From the NCBI RefSeq assembly GCF_040560245.1, contig NZ_JAKMWP010000003.1: a stretch of DNA of 64,000 bases; one strand, written 5' to 3'. Shown here piece by piece: positions 44,428 to 53,924 of the stretch. Position 1 is the stretch's first letter, and each line of letters starts with the position of its first letter. The translations under genes and the position numbers were made by a program. The stretch is from Morganella sibonii (lineage in GTDB: Bacteria > Pseudomonadota > Gammaproteobacteria > Enterobacterales > Enterobacteriaceae). The notes under the pieces were generated by a model. It worked only from the letters and a program-made list of their open reading frames with translations. It did not search any database and was not told the DNA's origin.

Positions 44428-44958
44428 TTACTTCAGGATCTGCATTCTTCCGTTAGTCACCTTACCTTCACTGACTAATTTTCCGGCAGTATCAAATTGT
44501 TTAACTGTACCGGTAAAGGCACCGTTTTCCATTGTACCTTGTATATAGACCCCATTACTGGGGGAGTCGTGATAATACTTGAACGGGCCATATAACCGCC
44601 CGTCACGGACAGTTATTTCACTTTTTAAATTACCATTTTGGAGATAATTTTTCACAACGCCGTTAACTTTGCAATTTTTCAGCGGCATGGTCATTTGTGG
44701 TCTTCCGCCGCCATAATAGGCATAGATATAACGGTCATAGCAGCCATTTTTTACCCGAGATTTAAACCTGATAGTCCCGTCATTATAGTGGCGCAGATAT
44801 TCACCATCTTTTGTTCCCGCAGGTACAGGCGGAACCTGAAGTTCAGTACCTTCCATCGATTGAAAATTTTTCAGTGAGATTTCAGGGCCGCTGCTCATTG
44901 ATTCACACGCGGACAGTAATAATACAGAACTTAATATTAAGGGCAGGGTAATACGCAT
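44428..44958 (-). CDS. Lipoprotein with MORN-variant (YwqK-like) repeats
   Basis: 176 residues. Signal with lipobox LLSAC (Cys18). The body has degenerate repeats of the type DGEYLRHYNDGTIRFKSRVKNG, GVVKNYLQNGNLKSEITVRDG and GTVKQFDTAGKLVSEGKVTNG, the MORN-variant pattern seen in YwqK-family proteins. An AGGATTATT site precedes ATG. Envelope localisation is expected; function unknown. Confidence 0.75.
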   Translation of the reverse strand: MRITLPLILSSVLLLSACESMSSGPEISLKNFQSMEGTELQVPPVPAGTKDGEYLRHYNDGTIRFKSRVKNGCYDRYIYAYYGGGRPQMTMPLKNCKVNGVVKNYLQNGNLKSEITVRDGRLYGPFKYYHDSPSNGVYIQGTMENGAFTGTVKQFDTAGKLVSEGKVTNGRMQILK

Positions 44959-45200
44959 AATAATCCTCGCAATGGCATAAATAAAAGTACGTATATACTT
45001 GTAATAACTGAAAAATATCGTCCCGATATTCAGAATAGAGCGGACAAACGGCGCTGACTATAGGAAAGGGATTACTGGCAGACTGTTTTATATTGATGCT
45101 GATGACTGATAAGATATCTGTCAGAAAAGTTAAACGGATTTAATTACCACAAAAGAGAGAACAGGGCAGATGAATCTAAAAAAGCAGGCAGCGAACCGTC

Positions 45201-45602
45201 TTATTTTTGTACTCGTTCGGGAACGCGATGCTGTAACTGCTTCAGACGCGCCATTACCGCAACCACATCGTCACCCCGCAGACCCTGTCCAACTTCTATC
45301 GCCAGACATTCCCGGCTAAAATTATCGACTACAGTCAGCGCCCGGATCCGGCGCCCGTTGAACAGATTATCAGCAACGAAATCCATACTCCAGTACTGAT
45401 CGGCTGCCGTCACAGCCGGACGCTCCCGTCTGTGCCCGGCTGTGACATGTCGCCGGGGTCGCTTTGTCCGCAGATTCAGTCCTTCCTGACAATAAATACG
45501 GTGGGTTTTATTATGGTTAATCAGCCAGCCTTCCCGGCGCAGCAGGATATGTATGCGCTGCACGCCGTAGCGGATGCGAGTTTCCGCTATTTCCCTTATC
45601 AT
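45201..45602 (-). mobile_element. IS3-family (IS407-like) transposase fragment
   Basis: 133 codons matching the middle of an IS3-type OrfB: RYGVQRIHILLRREGWLINHNKTHRIYCQEGLNLR and the integrase core with the first two acidic residues (YWSMDFVADNL, VVDNFSRECL). It breaks off at VPERVQ just before the region that would contain the DNG motif and third catalytic residue, and the OrfA part is missing at the other end. No terminal repeats were found. A dead remnant marking the left edge of a decayed island. The gap 44959-45200 holds only an ATG with a ribosome site at 45170 (MNLKKQAANR) that soon runs into the fragment. Confidence 0.85.
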
Positions 45603-45862
45603 TTAAAATAAAAATTATTGCTAATAATTTTAAAGATATTGGATGTCATAAGCCACCATATAAATGTATTTTTATTTTAAAAGCCTTTTCCTCTACATTT
45701 TCCAATACCATGATAATATCTTTTTTAATTTAAGTGCCCCAATAAAAATCAGGTTTAAACAATTTTGAAGGCTATGCAATTAAAATCAACCTCCTTTAAA
45801 TTTTGACTAATTATTAATGTCACCCTGAAGACTATAAATAAAAACCTCAGGGTGGCAACTAA
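45603..45862. other. AT-rich gene-free spacer in the island
   Basis: Very AT-rich, with no credible ORF, repeat or RNA gene seen. The composition differs sharply from the flanking core genome. Confidence 0.6.
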
Positions 45863-46663
45863 CTATAAATTCTTAGAAAACAACACGCTCATTTTGTATT
45901 CATCCTCTGGCACCTGGACTCTATATATAAACCCTTCACACTCGGCCTCTGCCATTAAGATATTTTCGTGTAACAATTCCAAGTTTTTTTTCTGCTGAGG
46001 ATTTGCTGTCATAAGAAAACTCTCAATACCTAGCTGATCTGAAAACTCAACATATGAATATAACAATCTTATTATTCCAGAAATAACGTCAGATAGTTGA
46101 ATTTCCAACTTGTCTGTTGAGTCAATGAAGCTATATTTCAATTCTGAAAACTCATTAACTTCATTTCCCTCTGGTTCATAACTAACTAAAGCCTCTATAG
46201 TCGGCTCAATCGAATCTTCTTTATCTAAGTAATGATGGGATTTTATAAATCCCATCATTCTATTCATATAAAAAGATGAAAATGATCCAATTAACATATC
46301 AATCTCATCATTAAAAGTTAATTCAATGCTGTCGACTTCTTTACACTTTGATAAAAATCTCGTTAAGTCGATTAACTTACAATCGTCATATTTTGGTAGT
46401 TTGTTTTCAATAGAACGGGATGAATTTGAATTCTTTCTTGCAAGTTTGTGAAGCCCTCTAAAAAATCGAGATGCGTCTTTGTTGGATATCGATGGGTAAT
46501 TAAAATGTTTTATATATTTAAGAAATCCTTCTTTATCAACCCTGATTAAAGTGTAAAGGCAGCTTTTAAAGTAATCGATTTTAGCCCTTACATCATCCTT
46601 ACTATGACTTCCTGTTAAAATATATTCAGCAGCATTGTTTTTCAGAAGAAAATCTACCGCATA
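45863..46663 (-). pseudogene. 5'-truncated gene of unknown function (DUF3800-like C-terminus?)
   Basis: The minus-strand frame is open for 266 codons upstream of the stop at 45863, to a stop at 46664-46666, but contains no ATG, GTG or TTG until an internal ATG at 46297. So the true 5' end appears to have been lost near 46664. The long frame in AT-rich DNA, with normal-looking amino acid composition, suggests a former gene. The segment SFIDSTDKLEIQLSDVISGI near the C-terminus resembles the end of DUF3800 nuclease-like proteins, a weak match only. Confidence 0.55.
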
Positions 46664-46891
46664 TTATGGGAAGCACGCACCTGTTGTTTTTTTCGCATAG
46701 TTTTTAGACTTTATCAATTGGTTATCTAAATGAAATCGATGGTCCGGATGAACTTCAATATACCAATCCCCCTACATACTGGCAAGAAACGGAGCACACA
46801 ATCAATAAATTTATTTAATGTGGTAGCTATTAATTCTTTCTCTTGTTTGCGTAAAGAGTTTACATCTCGCTGTATGATTCAGGAGGAACGA

Positions 46892-47278
46892 ATGATTAAA
46901 CACCTTAGTGCGCTACTTTATACTTTAACGTTCATTTTATGTGCTGAGTCAAAAGCTCTTGAAGTTGAACACTAAGGTTCCGAGCCTCTTTCTTCAATTG
47001 AAATTAGCCAACCTGCTAATTTCAATGATTCGCTTAAATATGAAAAATTGATGAAAGGACCAAGAGGGAAGTTATCACAAGATATTGATCAACTCACAGC
47101 ACTCGGTATTGAAGCCCGTAACGACGCCAAACGTCGCCACTATGCCGAACTCTGGGTAAAACAGGAATACGAGCGCACCAAAAAGGAGCTTAAATTCCAG
47201 CGCGAAGTCGATGGAGCCTGGAAACGCCTGATGCCCAACATGCTGCGGGCAAAGCAGCTGAGCTCCTTCATGGCATAG
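46892..47278 (+). pseudogene. Remnant of integrative conjugative element protein (TIGR03759-like) with in-frame stop
   Basis: ATG 46892 has a perfect AGGAGG-type site and starts a signal-peptide-like MIKHLSALLYTLTFILCA. The frame meets TAA at 46973 but continues open in the same frame to 47278. The second part, YEKLMKGPRGKLSQDIDQLT then LGIEARNDAKRRHYAELWVK, is typical of the TIGR03759 family encoded in the conjugation modules of integrative elements. Total 128 codons, close to a short family member. The stop codon makes it a pseudogene unless it is read through. No other conjugation gene is nearby, so this is a relic. Confidence 0.72.
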
Positions 47279-47677
47279 TTTAGTGAATACACAATATTTG
47301 CCTCATAATCATCATGGATATAAAGAGAATGTACTCTGTACCTAATGCAAGAAACGAGAGCGAGACCCGAAATTCTAACGTATTGATTTATCAGTTAGTG
47401 GAAGAGTCTTATGAACTTATTTATCACTGCAGATGATTTAACATAATATACATTATGCGAACAAAGGTATGAACTAACGAAATCCGGCTCTCCGGCTGGC
47501 TAATCATGTTGGTTCCTTTATCCCTGATAACGGCTTTTTGTCTCTGCTCATCCGGCAACTGATCACCACGGGCTTTCTTTATCCGCCCACGTTCCTTTTT
47601 TATTGACCCCAAACAAAAATATGACAGCGCATTACTTCTATAATTATCCGCTTATTCACTCATATAGATGTGGTCAC
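47279..47677. other. Right flank of the decayed island
   Basis: About 400 bases with no supported gene. A short minus-strand frame (47424-47612) encodes a Lys/Arg-rich peptide (GRIKKARGDQLPDEQRQK) that may be residue of a mobile-element gene. A TATAAT at 47639-47644 could serve roxA but lacks a -35 at proper distance. Confidence 0.45.
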
Positions 47678-48799
47678 ATGGTTAACAAACTGAATCTTAA
47701 CTGGCCTGAATTTTTAGAAAAATACTGGCAGAAAAAACCCGTTGTATTGAAAAATGCATTTCCTGATTTTTCCGACCCTATCACGCCGGATGAACTGGCC
47801 GGTCTGGCCATGGAGCCGGAAGTTGACAGCCGCCTTGTCAGCTTTATTGATAACAAATGGGAAGCGAGTCACGGCCCGTTTGAGGATTACAGTGAATTAG
47901 GCGAAAAAGGATGGTCACTGCTGGTACAGGCCGTCAACCATTGGCATATGCCTGCCGCTGAACTGGTGAAACCGTTCCGGGTACTGCCTGAGTGGCGTCT
48001 TGATGATCTGATGATTTCCTATTCAGTGCCAGGTGGTGGTGTCGGGCCGCATATTGATAACTATGATGTTTTCATTATCCAGGGCATGGGCCGCCGACGC
48101 TGGCGTGTGGGTGACGCCCTTCCCATGCGTCAGTTCTGCGCTCACCCGGCATTACTGCATGTCGACCCGTTTGAGCCGATTATTGATGTGGAAATGGCAC
48201 CGGGCGATATTCTGTATATTCCGCCGGGATTCCCTCACGATGGTTTCACTTTCGAAGATACCATGAACTATTCTGTCGGCTTTCGCGGACCGACCGGTCG
48301 TGATCTGCTGAGCAGCTTTGCAGACTACGCACTGGAACAGGATCTGGGTGGCGTCAATTATGGCGATCCTGACCTGACAGTACGTGAAAACTCAGGCTCA
48401 ATGGAATCTTATGAGGTTGAGCGCCTGCGTGCCATGATGATTGAAATGATCAACAAGCCCGGTGATTTTGAACAGTGGTTAGGCCGTTTTGCAACTACTC
48501 CGCGCCATGAGCTGGATATTGCACCTCCGGAACCACCGTATCAGCCGGAAGACGTGTTGAACGCTCTGAATGCCGGTGAAAAACTGATACGGCTGAGCGG
48601 GCTGCGTGTTATGCGCATCGGTGAACGTTTCTTTGTTAATACCGAAGGCTGGATGACCACAGAAATTAAAGGTGCAGATACATTGTGCCGGTTAACAGAA
48701 GTCGGCGTGAATGAACTCGGTGAAGCACTGGCGAACCCGGGTTTTGTTGCGGAATTAACCGAATTTATCAATCAGGGATATTGGTATTTCGAAGAATAA
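47678..48799 (+). CDS. roxA: Ribosomal protein L16 arginine hydroxylase (RoxA/YcfD)
   Basis: 373 residues from ATG 47678, aligning with E. coli YcfD from NLNWPEFLEKYWQKKPVVLK onwards; a frame extending to 47603 is rejected as island DNA. JmjC 2-oxoglutarate oxygenase with the Fe(II) ligands in VGPHIDNYD (His and Asp near 125-127) and the distal His in the PPGFPHDGF segment near 186. It hydroxylates an arginine of ribosomal protein L16. A winged-helix-like C-terminal domain follows. The decayed island ends shortly upstream and may have displaced its native promoter. Confidence 0.94.
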   Translation: MVNKLNLNWPEFLEKYWQKKPVVLKNAFPDFSDPITPDELAGLAMEPEVDSRLVSFIDNKWEASHGPFEDYSELGEKGWSLLVQAVNHWHMPAAELVKPFRVLPEWRLDDLMISYSVPGGGVGPHIDNYDVFIIQGMGRRRWRVGDALPMRQFCAHPALLHVDPFEPIIDVEMAPGDILYIPPGFPHDGFTFEDTMNYSVGFRGPTGRDLLSSFADYALEQDLGGVNYGDPDLTVRENSGSMESYEVERLRAMMIEMINKPGDFEQWLGRFATTPRHELDIAPPEPPYQPEDVLNALNAGEKLIRLSGLRVMRIGERFFVNTEGWMTTEIKGADTLCRLTEVGVNELGEALANPGFVAELTEFINQGYWYFEE

Positions 48800-48816
48800 A
48801 TCACATCTGCCTGACA

Positions 48817-48848
48817 AGATAAAACACCTGCTGACGGGTGTTTTATCT
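48817..48848 (+). terminator. Terminator after roxA
   Basis: AGATAAAACACC (48817-48828) pairs with GGTGTTTTATCT (48837-48848) around an 8-base loop. Confidence 0.85.
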
Positions 48849-48943
48849 CAATACACCAAAAACCTCTCGTTCACTACGCTCAGCCATGATAGATTGGCCG
48901 GATTGTCCATCCCCATATATTTCCTTTTTTATGAGATAGTTCA

Positions 48944-49351
48944 ATGAGTAAGAGTGGCAGAAACTATACAAAAGAAAAGATAAGACAGCGCCATATAGCA
49001 AATAAAAAAAGACAACACCCTATTCGTCTTTTTATCAGAAGTTGGGATTTTTGGGGTAAATCCTTCCTTGGCCTTTTGGTTTTTGGCATGTTTATTTATT
49101 CATTAAATGATAATGTAACCATTCATTTTTTATGGATAATCTATGCCTGCATTTGCTTACCTTTATTTCCGTTTGCTAAAAAATGCAGTGATGATGTCCT
49201 TCGCCATTATTTTTCAGAATCAACATTTGAGGATGTTATTAATGGCAGCAGCCCCCGGGGGATTGGCGCATTGTATCTGATGCTCATTATTCCGTTTATC
49301 ATTCCGCTAGCGGCGGGATATTTTGTATATCAGATTATAAAATTCCGGTAA
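48944..49351 (+). CDS. Small membrane protein, possibly colicin E1-type immunity-like
   Basis: 135 residues. A very basic N-terminus (MSKSGRNYTKEKIRQRHIANKKRQ) precedes three hydrophobic helices (about 39-58, 60-77 and 108-132). The order of helices and the segment IYACICLPLFPFAKKCSDDVLRHYF recall the colicin E1 immunity family, which guards the inner membrane against pore-forming colicins. The match is weak and by eye. No colicin gene is adjacent. The composition is more AT-rich than its neighbours, suggesting acquisition near the island. Confidence 0.6.
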   Translation: MSKSGRNYTKEKIRQRHIANKKRQHPIRLFIRSWDFWGKSFLGLLVFGMFIYSLNDNVTIHFLWIIYACICLPLFPFAKKCSDDVLRHYFSESTFEDVINGSSPRGIGALYLMLIIPFIIPLAAGYFVYQIIKFR

Positions 49352-49370
49352 ACTCCACTTTACCGGAATG

Positions 49371-49386
49371 GCTCAGAGCCTTTTTA
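49371..49386 (+). terminator. Terminator after the small membrane protein gene
   Basis: GGCTC-A-GAGCC followed by TTTTT. Just before it, an 11-base stem (49342-49352 with 49359-49369) overlaps the stop codon. Confidence 0.7.
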
Positions 49387-49397
49387 TTCGTTTTTAA

Positions 49398-50588
49398 CTA
49401 CTCGTAATCAAATGTTTTTACCGGAAATTCATCTTTCAGTATTTTGGCCCGTTGTTCGGCGGTGCTGATTTCTTCCGGAGTCATTAAGGCTGCTAATGAA
49501 GCTAATTCCTTGCGGTTATATTCTTCACCATTAAACGTCTTAAGTGCCCAGGCATAGCCTTCTGTTTTGTTATCTTCGGAGAAATACATAATAGCCAATG
49601 CACTTTGAGCAGCAAAGTAACCCTGCTTTGCCGATGCCTCCATCAAAATTTTGGCACGTGAAAAATCTTTCAGTCCGTATAAATCACTTCGTAAAAAATG
49701 CGCCAACCGATATTGTGCAAGAGGGTTATTTGCCATCGCTGCTTTTTCAATATATTTTACACTTAATGCGAGTTTTTCCGGATTACCACTCGAGCTATAC
49801 ATCCAATAAAAATTTTCTCCGGCGATATATTGAGATATAACATGTCCGTTATCTGCTGCTTTTACATACCATTCGTGAGCTTTACTTCGGTCTGTCCGGA
49901 CATGTTCGTTCATTCTGTCAAGCAAATTAGCAACCTCATACATCGCTTGTACATCTCCGGCATCTGCCCGCTTCAATGTGGCAATAAAGAACTCAGATGG
50001 CTCTCTTATTATTTTCCTGTCCATCATTGACAGATATGGTTCGGATACCAGTGGTATAACAACATTGACATTCTTCTCCGGTTCCAGCCAATGCGTAAAA
50101 TTACTCTGAGGTGCATTATTAAACAACGCACCGGTGGCGTGAACCAGGCTGCGGTAATGGATTTTATCGTTATCATTATGAAGGTTAATTAGTGCATACC
50201 CCGGGTCAAAGCTTGTTTTTACGTTATTAACCCAATCATTATTAAAGTAAGCACCAAATTCATACTCTTTTTTCGGATTTTCAGAACGTTGTAACGCAAG
50301 ATTATTTACTGAACCGGAACCTCCTATCGTCGCATTCACATCAAATACAACGAAATATTTGTCAGGACCTATAGCATCGCACCCCTTGAAATTTCCGAGT
50401 TTGAGTTCAGATATTTTTTGTCTTAATTTATTGGTAACTTTGCAGCTTTCAACACCTGCATAGACAGTTATAGTTTTAGTCGTTGCTTTTTTTCCTGTTA
50501 TATCACTGATATTTATTGACGAATATTCCGGTTGATAAGCAAACGATATCACAGGAAAAAGAGAAAAAAGCAAAACATTAAGTCTCAT
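49398..50588 (-). CDS. Secreted Sel1-repeat protein
   Basis: 396 residues with a signal peptide (1-17). The first half (to about 200) is unrecognised, with two cysteine pairs. The second half has Sel1-like repeats, each a helix pair with the A..WY.KAA..G...Q pattern: AHEWYVKAADNGHVISQY, SVKYIEKAAMANNPLAQYRLA and AKILMEASAKQGYFAAQSALA. Such repeats mediate protein-protein contact. Periplasmic location expected. No partner is evident from neighbours. Confidence 0.82.
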   Translation of the reverse strand: MRLNVLLFSLFPVISFAYQPEYSSINISDITGKKATTKTITVYAGVESCKVTNKLRQKISELKLGNFKGCDAIGPDKYFVVFDVNATIGGSGSVNNLALQRSENPKKEYEFGAYFNNDWVNNVKTSFDPGYALINLHNDNDKIHYRSLVHATGALFNNAPQSNFTHWLEPEKNVNVVIPLVSEPYLSMMDRKIIREPSEFFIATLKRADAGDVQAMYEVANLLDRMNEHVRTDRSKAHEWYVKAADNGHVISQYIAGENFYWMYSSSGNPEKLALSVKYIEKAAMANNPLAQYRLAHFLRSDLYGLKDFSRAKILMEASAKQGYFAAQSALAIMYFSEDNKTEGYAWALKTFNGEEYNRKELASLAALMTPEEISTAEQRAKILKDEFPVKTFDYE

Positions 50589-50653
50589 CAGAAGATCTTT
50601 CCCAGTCAGAAAACAGAACCTAACTTTAAGTCAAATCCACCGTCAAGTCTAAA

Positions 50654-51145
50654 TTACATGTCTGTTTTTTTAAAGAAATGATCTGAAAATAACCGGAACC
50701 GCCGGAAATCCACACCATCATAGATAACAGAGCCATCCGGCTGAAATCCGTAACGAGTTATAAACCGGGAAACTTTCCGGGATAACGGTAATAAAATGGT
50801 GATGCTGTTTAAGTGCATTTCAGCAAACGCGTGGCGGATAATTTCATCACAGATGACCTTTCCCGTTCCCCAGAAATCAGGATGAAGAACCAGCGCAAGA
50901 TCAGCGTCATCGCCTTCTTTCTGAAGCCCTCCCCAGCCTGCGAATACACCGTCGATCACAAATGCCCGGGGGCCGTATCCGTTTATGTCCCACTGAGCGT
51001 CTTTTTCTTTTGCCCAGCTGAGACTTTTTTCATCATCAAAATCCGGGGTGCCCAGCGGCATTTGCTGTAAAACTTTCGGGTGATTATTCAGTGCGGTAAT
51101 ATCGGCTGGTTTTATCTGAGTGAGCCGTTTAAATTCTAAGTGCAT
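50654..51145 (-). CDS. GNAT family N-acetyltransferase
   Basis: 163 residues. RimJ/RimL-like acetyltransferase with FVIDGVFAGWGGLQKEG near 60-77 and the acetyl-CoA loop region LHPDFWGTGKVICDEIIRHAF near 85-105. AAGGAAT precedes the ATG. Substrate unknown. Confidence 0.82.
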   Translation of the reverse strand: MHLEFKRLTQIKPADITALNNHPKVLQQMPLGTPDFDDEKSLSWAKEKDAQWDINGYGPRAFVIDGVFAGWGGLQKEGDDADLALVLHPDFWGTGKVICDEIIRHAFAEMHLNSITILLPLSRKVSRFITRYGFQPDGSVIYDGVDFRRFRLFSDHFFKKTDM

Positions 51146-51178
51146 AGTATTCCTTTTATTTTGATGCTCTGATTGTAC

Positions 51179-51210
51179 CTGTTATTCAGCAAAAATCAGC
51201 TGAATAACAG
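51179..51210. terminator. Strong stem-loop between mgtA and the GNAT gene
   Basis: CTGTTATTCAGC (51179-51190) pairs with GCTGAATAACAG (51199-51210). No T-run follows, so it may be a terminator assisted by other factors or an mRNA 3' stabiliser. Confidence 0.5.
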
Positions 51211-51227
51211 ATATAAAGCATCTTAAC

Positions 51228-53924
51228 TTACAGCCACATCCCGAAACGGCGGATATAAATGCCCTTCATGATTTGTGCCAGACCACAGTAACTGACCAGT
51301 GTAGCGGCGAGCCACGGGAAATATTCCCACGGTAACGGCTCGAGTCCGATATAACTTCCGATGGGTGAAAACGGCAGCCAGATCCCGATGGCCATGACAA
51401 GCCCGGTAACTAATAATACCGGCAGTGTTGCCGTGCTCTGAATAAACGGAATCCGCTGTGTTCTCAGCATATGAACGACCAGCGTTTGTGATAATAATCC
51501 CTCAACAAACCAGCCGGAATGGAATAAAACCTGGCTGTCAGGACTGTTGGCCCCGAAAACAAACCATAATAATGCAAAGGTGGTGATATCAAATACAGAT
51601 GATGTCGGGCCAATCCAAATCATAAAGCGCCGGATATTGCCTGCATCCCATTTGCGGGGTTTGCGCAGGAATTCTTTATCCATTTTATCCCACGGTAATG
51701 CCAGCTGGGACATATCATAAAGCAGATTCTGAATCAGCAGCTGAATAGCCAGCATCGGCAGGAACGGAATAAAAGCACTCGCAATAAGAACAGAAAATAC
51801 ATTACCGAAGTTTGAGCTGGCAGTCATATTCAGATATTTAATAATATTACCGAATGTCTCGCGCCCTTTAATGACGCCCTCCTCCAGAACCATCAGATCT
51901 TTTTCCAGCAAAATAATATCCGCGGATTCTTTGGCGATATCCGTTCCGCTGTCCACAGAAATACCGACATCCGCGTCCCGCAGTGCCGGTGCATCATTGA
52001 TTCCGTCCCCGAGAAAACCAACAGTATGACCGGCGGATTGTAAAACACGGACCAGTGCTGATTTTTGCAGCGGTGTCAGTTTACAGAAAATAGTGTGTGT
52101 TTGTGCCACCTGTTTGAGTTCCTCATCACTGAGGTGTACCAACTGATCACCACTGATACTCATCGATGCATCTAATCCGACTTCGCGGCAGATTTTCGCT
52201 GTGACAACTGCATTATCCCCGGTCAGTACTTTTACTGTTACTCCGTTATGTTTCAGTGCTTTCAGGGCTTTTGCCGCGCTGTCTTTTGGCGGGTCAAGGA
52301 AGGTCAGAATTCCGCATAAAATCATATTCTGCTCACTGTCTGCGGAGAGCGGCAGCCCCTGTTCTTTGCTGTTCATAACCCTCTCGGCAAGCAGCAGAAC
52401 TCTGAATCCGGTCTCATTATAATGATTGACCAGCTCCATAATGGCCTGTTTTTTCTCATCATCTGCCGGTGAAATATGATTACCGGTCCGGATCAGAGAG
52501 CAGCATGCCAGCATCTCTTCCGCCGCGCCTTTACAGATAAGCAACGCCGTACCATCCGGTTTTCTCACCGAAACAGACAGACGTCTGCGGACAAAATCAA
52601 ACGGCAGTTCATCAATTTTCTGATAACTGTGCAGAGATTCTGTTTCGGCTTTACCGCGTCCGAAACGAATGATCGCCTGGTCCATCAGGTTACGTGTGCC
52701 GCTCTGATGAAAACTGTTCAGCCATGCCAGTCCCAGTATGGCTTCATCGGAACGCCCCTCCGTATCGAGGTGATGTTCGAGGATAATATTATCCTGTGTC
52801 AGTGTCCCCGTTTTATCCGTGCACAGGATATCCATCGCTCCAAAATTTTGTATTGCATTCAGTCGTTTGACGATAACTTTCCGTCGTGACATCGCAATTG
52901 CACCTTTTGCCAGGTTGGAACTGACAATCATCGGCAGCATTTCCGGCGTTAATCCGACAGCAACAGCAAGCGCAAAGAGTGTGGCATCAAACCAGTCGCC
53001 TTTGGTAAATCCGTTAATCAGCAGGACAACCGGCACCATCACTAACATAAAGCGGATCAGCAGGATACTGACACTATTCACACCACGGTCGAATGACGTT
53101 TGTGAGCGTGTGCCGGCAATGGATTTCGCCAGTGAGCCGAAATAGGTTTTGTCACCGGTGGCAACCACAATACCCAGCGCCGTGCCGCTGGCCACATTGG
53201 TGCCCATCAGGCAGATATTGCCCGACTCTGTCAGCAGCTGGTCATTTTCCGTTATCGTTGTTGCATCTTTCTCATGAATATCACCCTGAGTATCATATTT
53301 TTCCACCGGAACTGATTCTCCGGTCAGAATAGCCTGGCTGATAAAAAGATCACGGGAACGGAGCAGCCGTAAATCCGCCGGGATCATGTCTCCGGCACTC
53401 AGTACCACAATATCCCCCGGAACCAGACATTTTACCGGGAGCTCAATCCGGACAGATCGCCCTTTTTTACGCCGGAGTACCGTTGCGGTGGTTTTTACCA
53501 GAGATTTAAGGGCTTCTGCGGCTTTATTGGTCCGGTATTCCTGCCAGAAACGCAGTATCACGCTCAGGAAAACCATCGTTCCGATAATCACAACGCCCGT
53601 AAGGTCGGTTTCTTCACCCTGTTGCAGGGGGACCAGATAATCGGTCATAAAACTGATCACGGCCAGCGCCAATAACACATAAATAAACGGATTATGAAAC
53701 GCGGAAATGAACTGAATAAACGCGGGAGGTGCTTTGTCATGAGCCACCACGTTTTCCTGATGTTCTATCAGGCGGTCAAGGGCATCAAATTCATCCAGCC
53801 CCAACATATCAGAATGTAGCTCTGTTAACGTTTCATCGGGTGTTTTTGCGGCGAATATTGCCGCCGGGAAAATATTCTTATCGCGCACAGCCGGTGTGAC
53901 AGTACGGTTAACTTTGACAGTCAT
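51228..53924 (-). CDS. mgtA: Magnesium-importing P-type ATPase
   Basis: 898 residues of the P3B type. Actuator motif ILTGESVPVEKY near 210, phosphorylation site DKTGTLTQDN (Asp near 373), hinge MLTGDN-like VKVLTGDNAVV near 560 and GDGINDAPALRDADVGISVD near 640 are all present, with ten helices and the GLTPEMLPMIV metal-site segment in helix 4 (near 335). It moves Mg2+ inward. AAGGAAT precedes the start. A 670-base leader region with structured elements lies upstream. The class includes MgtA and MgtB; MgtA is preferred as no mgtC is adjacent. Confidence 0.92.
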   Translation of the reverse strand: MTVKVNRTVTPAVRDKNIFPAAIFAAKTPDETLTELHSDMLGLDEFDALDRLIEHQENVVAHDKAPPAFIQFISAFHNPFIYVLLALAVISFMTDYLVPLQQGEETDLTGVVIIGTMVFLSVILRFWQEYRTNKAAEALKSLVKTTATVLRRKKGRSVRIELPVKCLVPGDIVVLSAGDMIPADLRLLRSRDLFISQAILTGESVPVEKYDTQGDIHEKDATTITENDQLLTESGNICLMGTNVASGTALGIVVATGDKTYFGSLAKSIAGTRSQTSFDRGVNSVSILLIRFMLVMVPVVLLINGFTKGDWFDATLFALAVAVGLTPEMLPMIVSSNLAKGAIAMSRRKVIVKRLNAIQNFGAMDILCTDKTGTLTQDNIILEHHLDTEGRSDEAILGLAWLNSFHQSGTRNLMDQAIIRFGRGKAETESLHSYQKIDELPFDFVRRRLSVSVRKPDGTALLICKGAAEEMLACCSLIRTGNHISPADDEKKQAIMELVNHYNETGFRVLLLAERVMNSKEQGLPLSADSEQNMILCGILTFLDPPKDSAAKALKALKHNGVTVKVLTGDNAVVTAKICREVGLDASMSISGDQLVHLSDEELKQVAQTHTIFCKLTPLQKSALVRVLQSAGHTVGFLGDGINDAPALRDADVGISVDSGTDIAKESADIILLEKDLMVLEEGVIKGRETFGNIIKYLNMTASSNFGNVFSVLIASAFIPFLPMLAIQLLIQNLLYDMSQLALPWDKMDKEFLRKPRKWDAGNIRRFMIWIGPTSSVFDITTFALLWFVFGANSPDSQVLFHSGWFVEGLLSQTLVVHMLRTQRIPFIQSTATLPVLLVTGLVMAIGIWLPFSPIGSYIGLEPLPWEYFPWLAATLVSYCGLAQIMKGIYIRRFGMWL

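Noticed and set aside
46730..46891. Upstream extension of the integrative element relic
   Set aside because: In frame and open, but the translation has no family likeness and the strong ribosome site at 46880-46888 points to the ATG at 46892.
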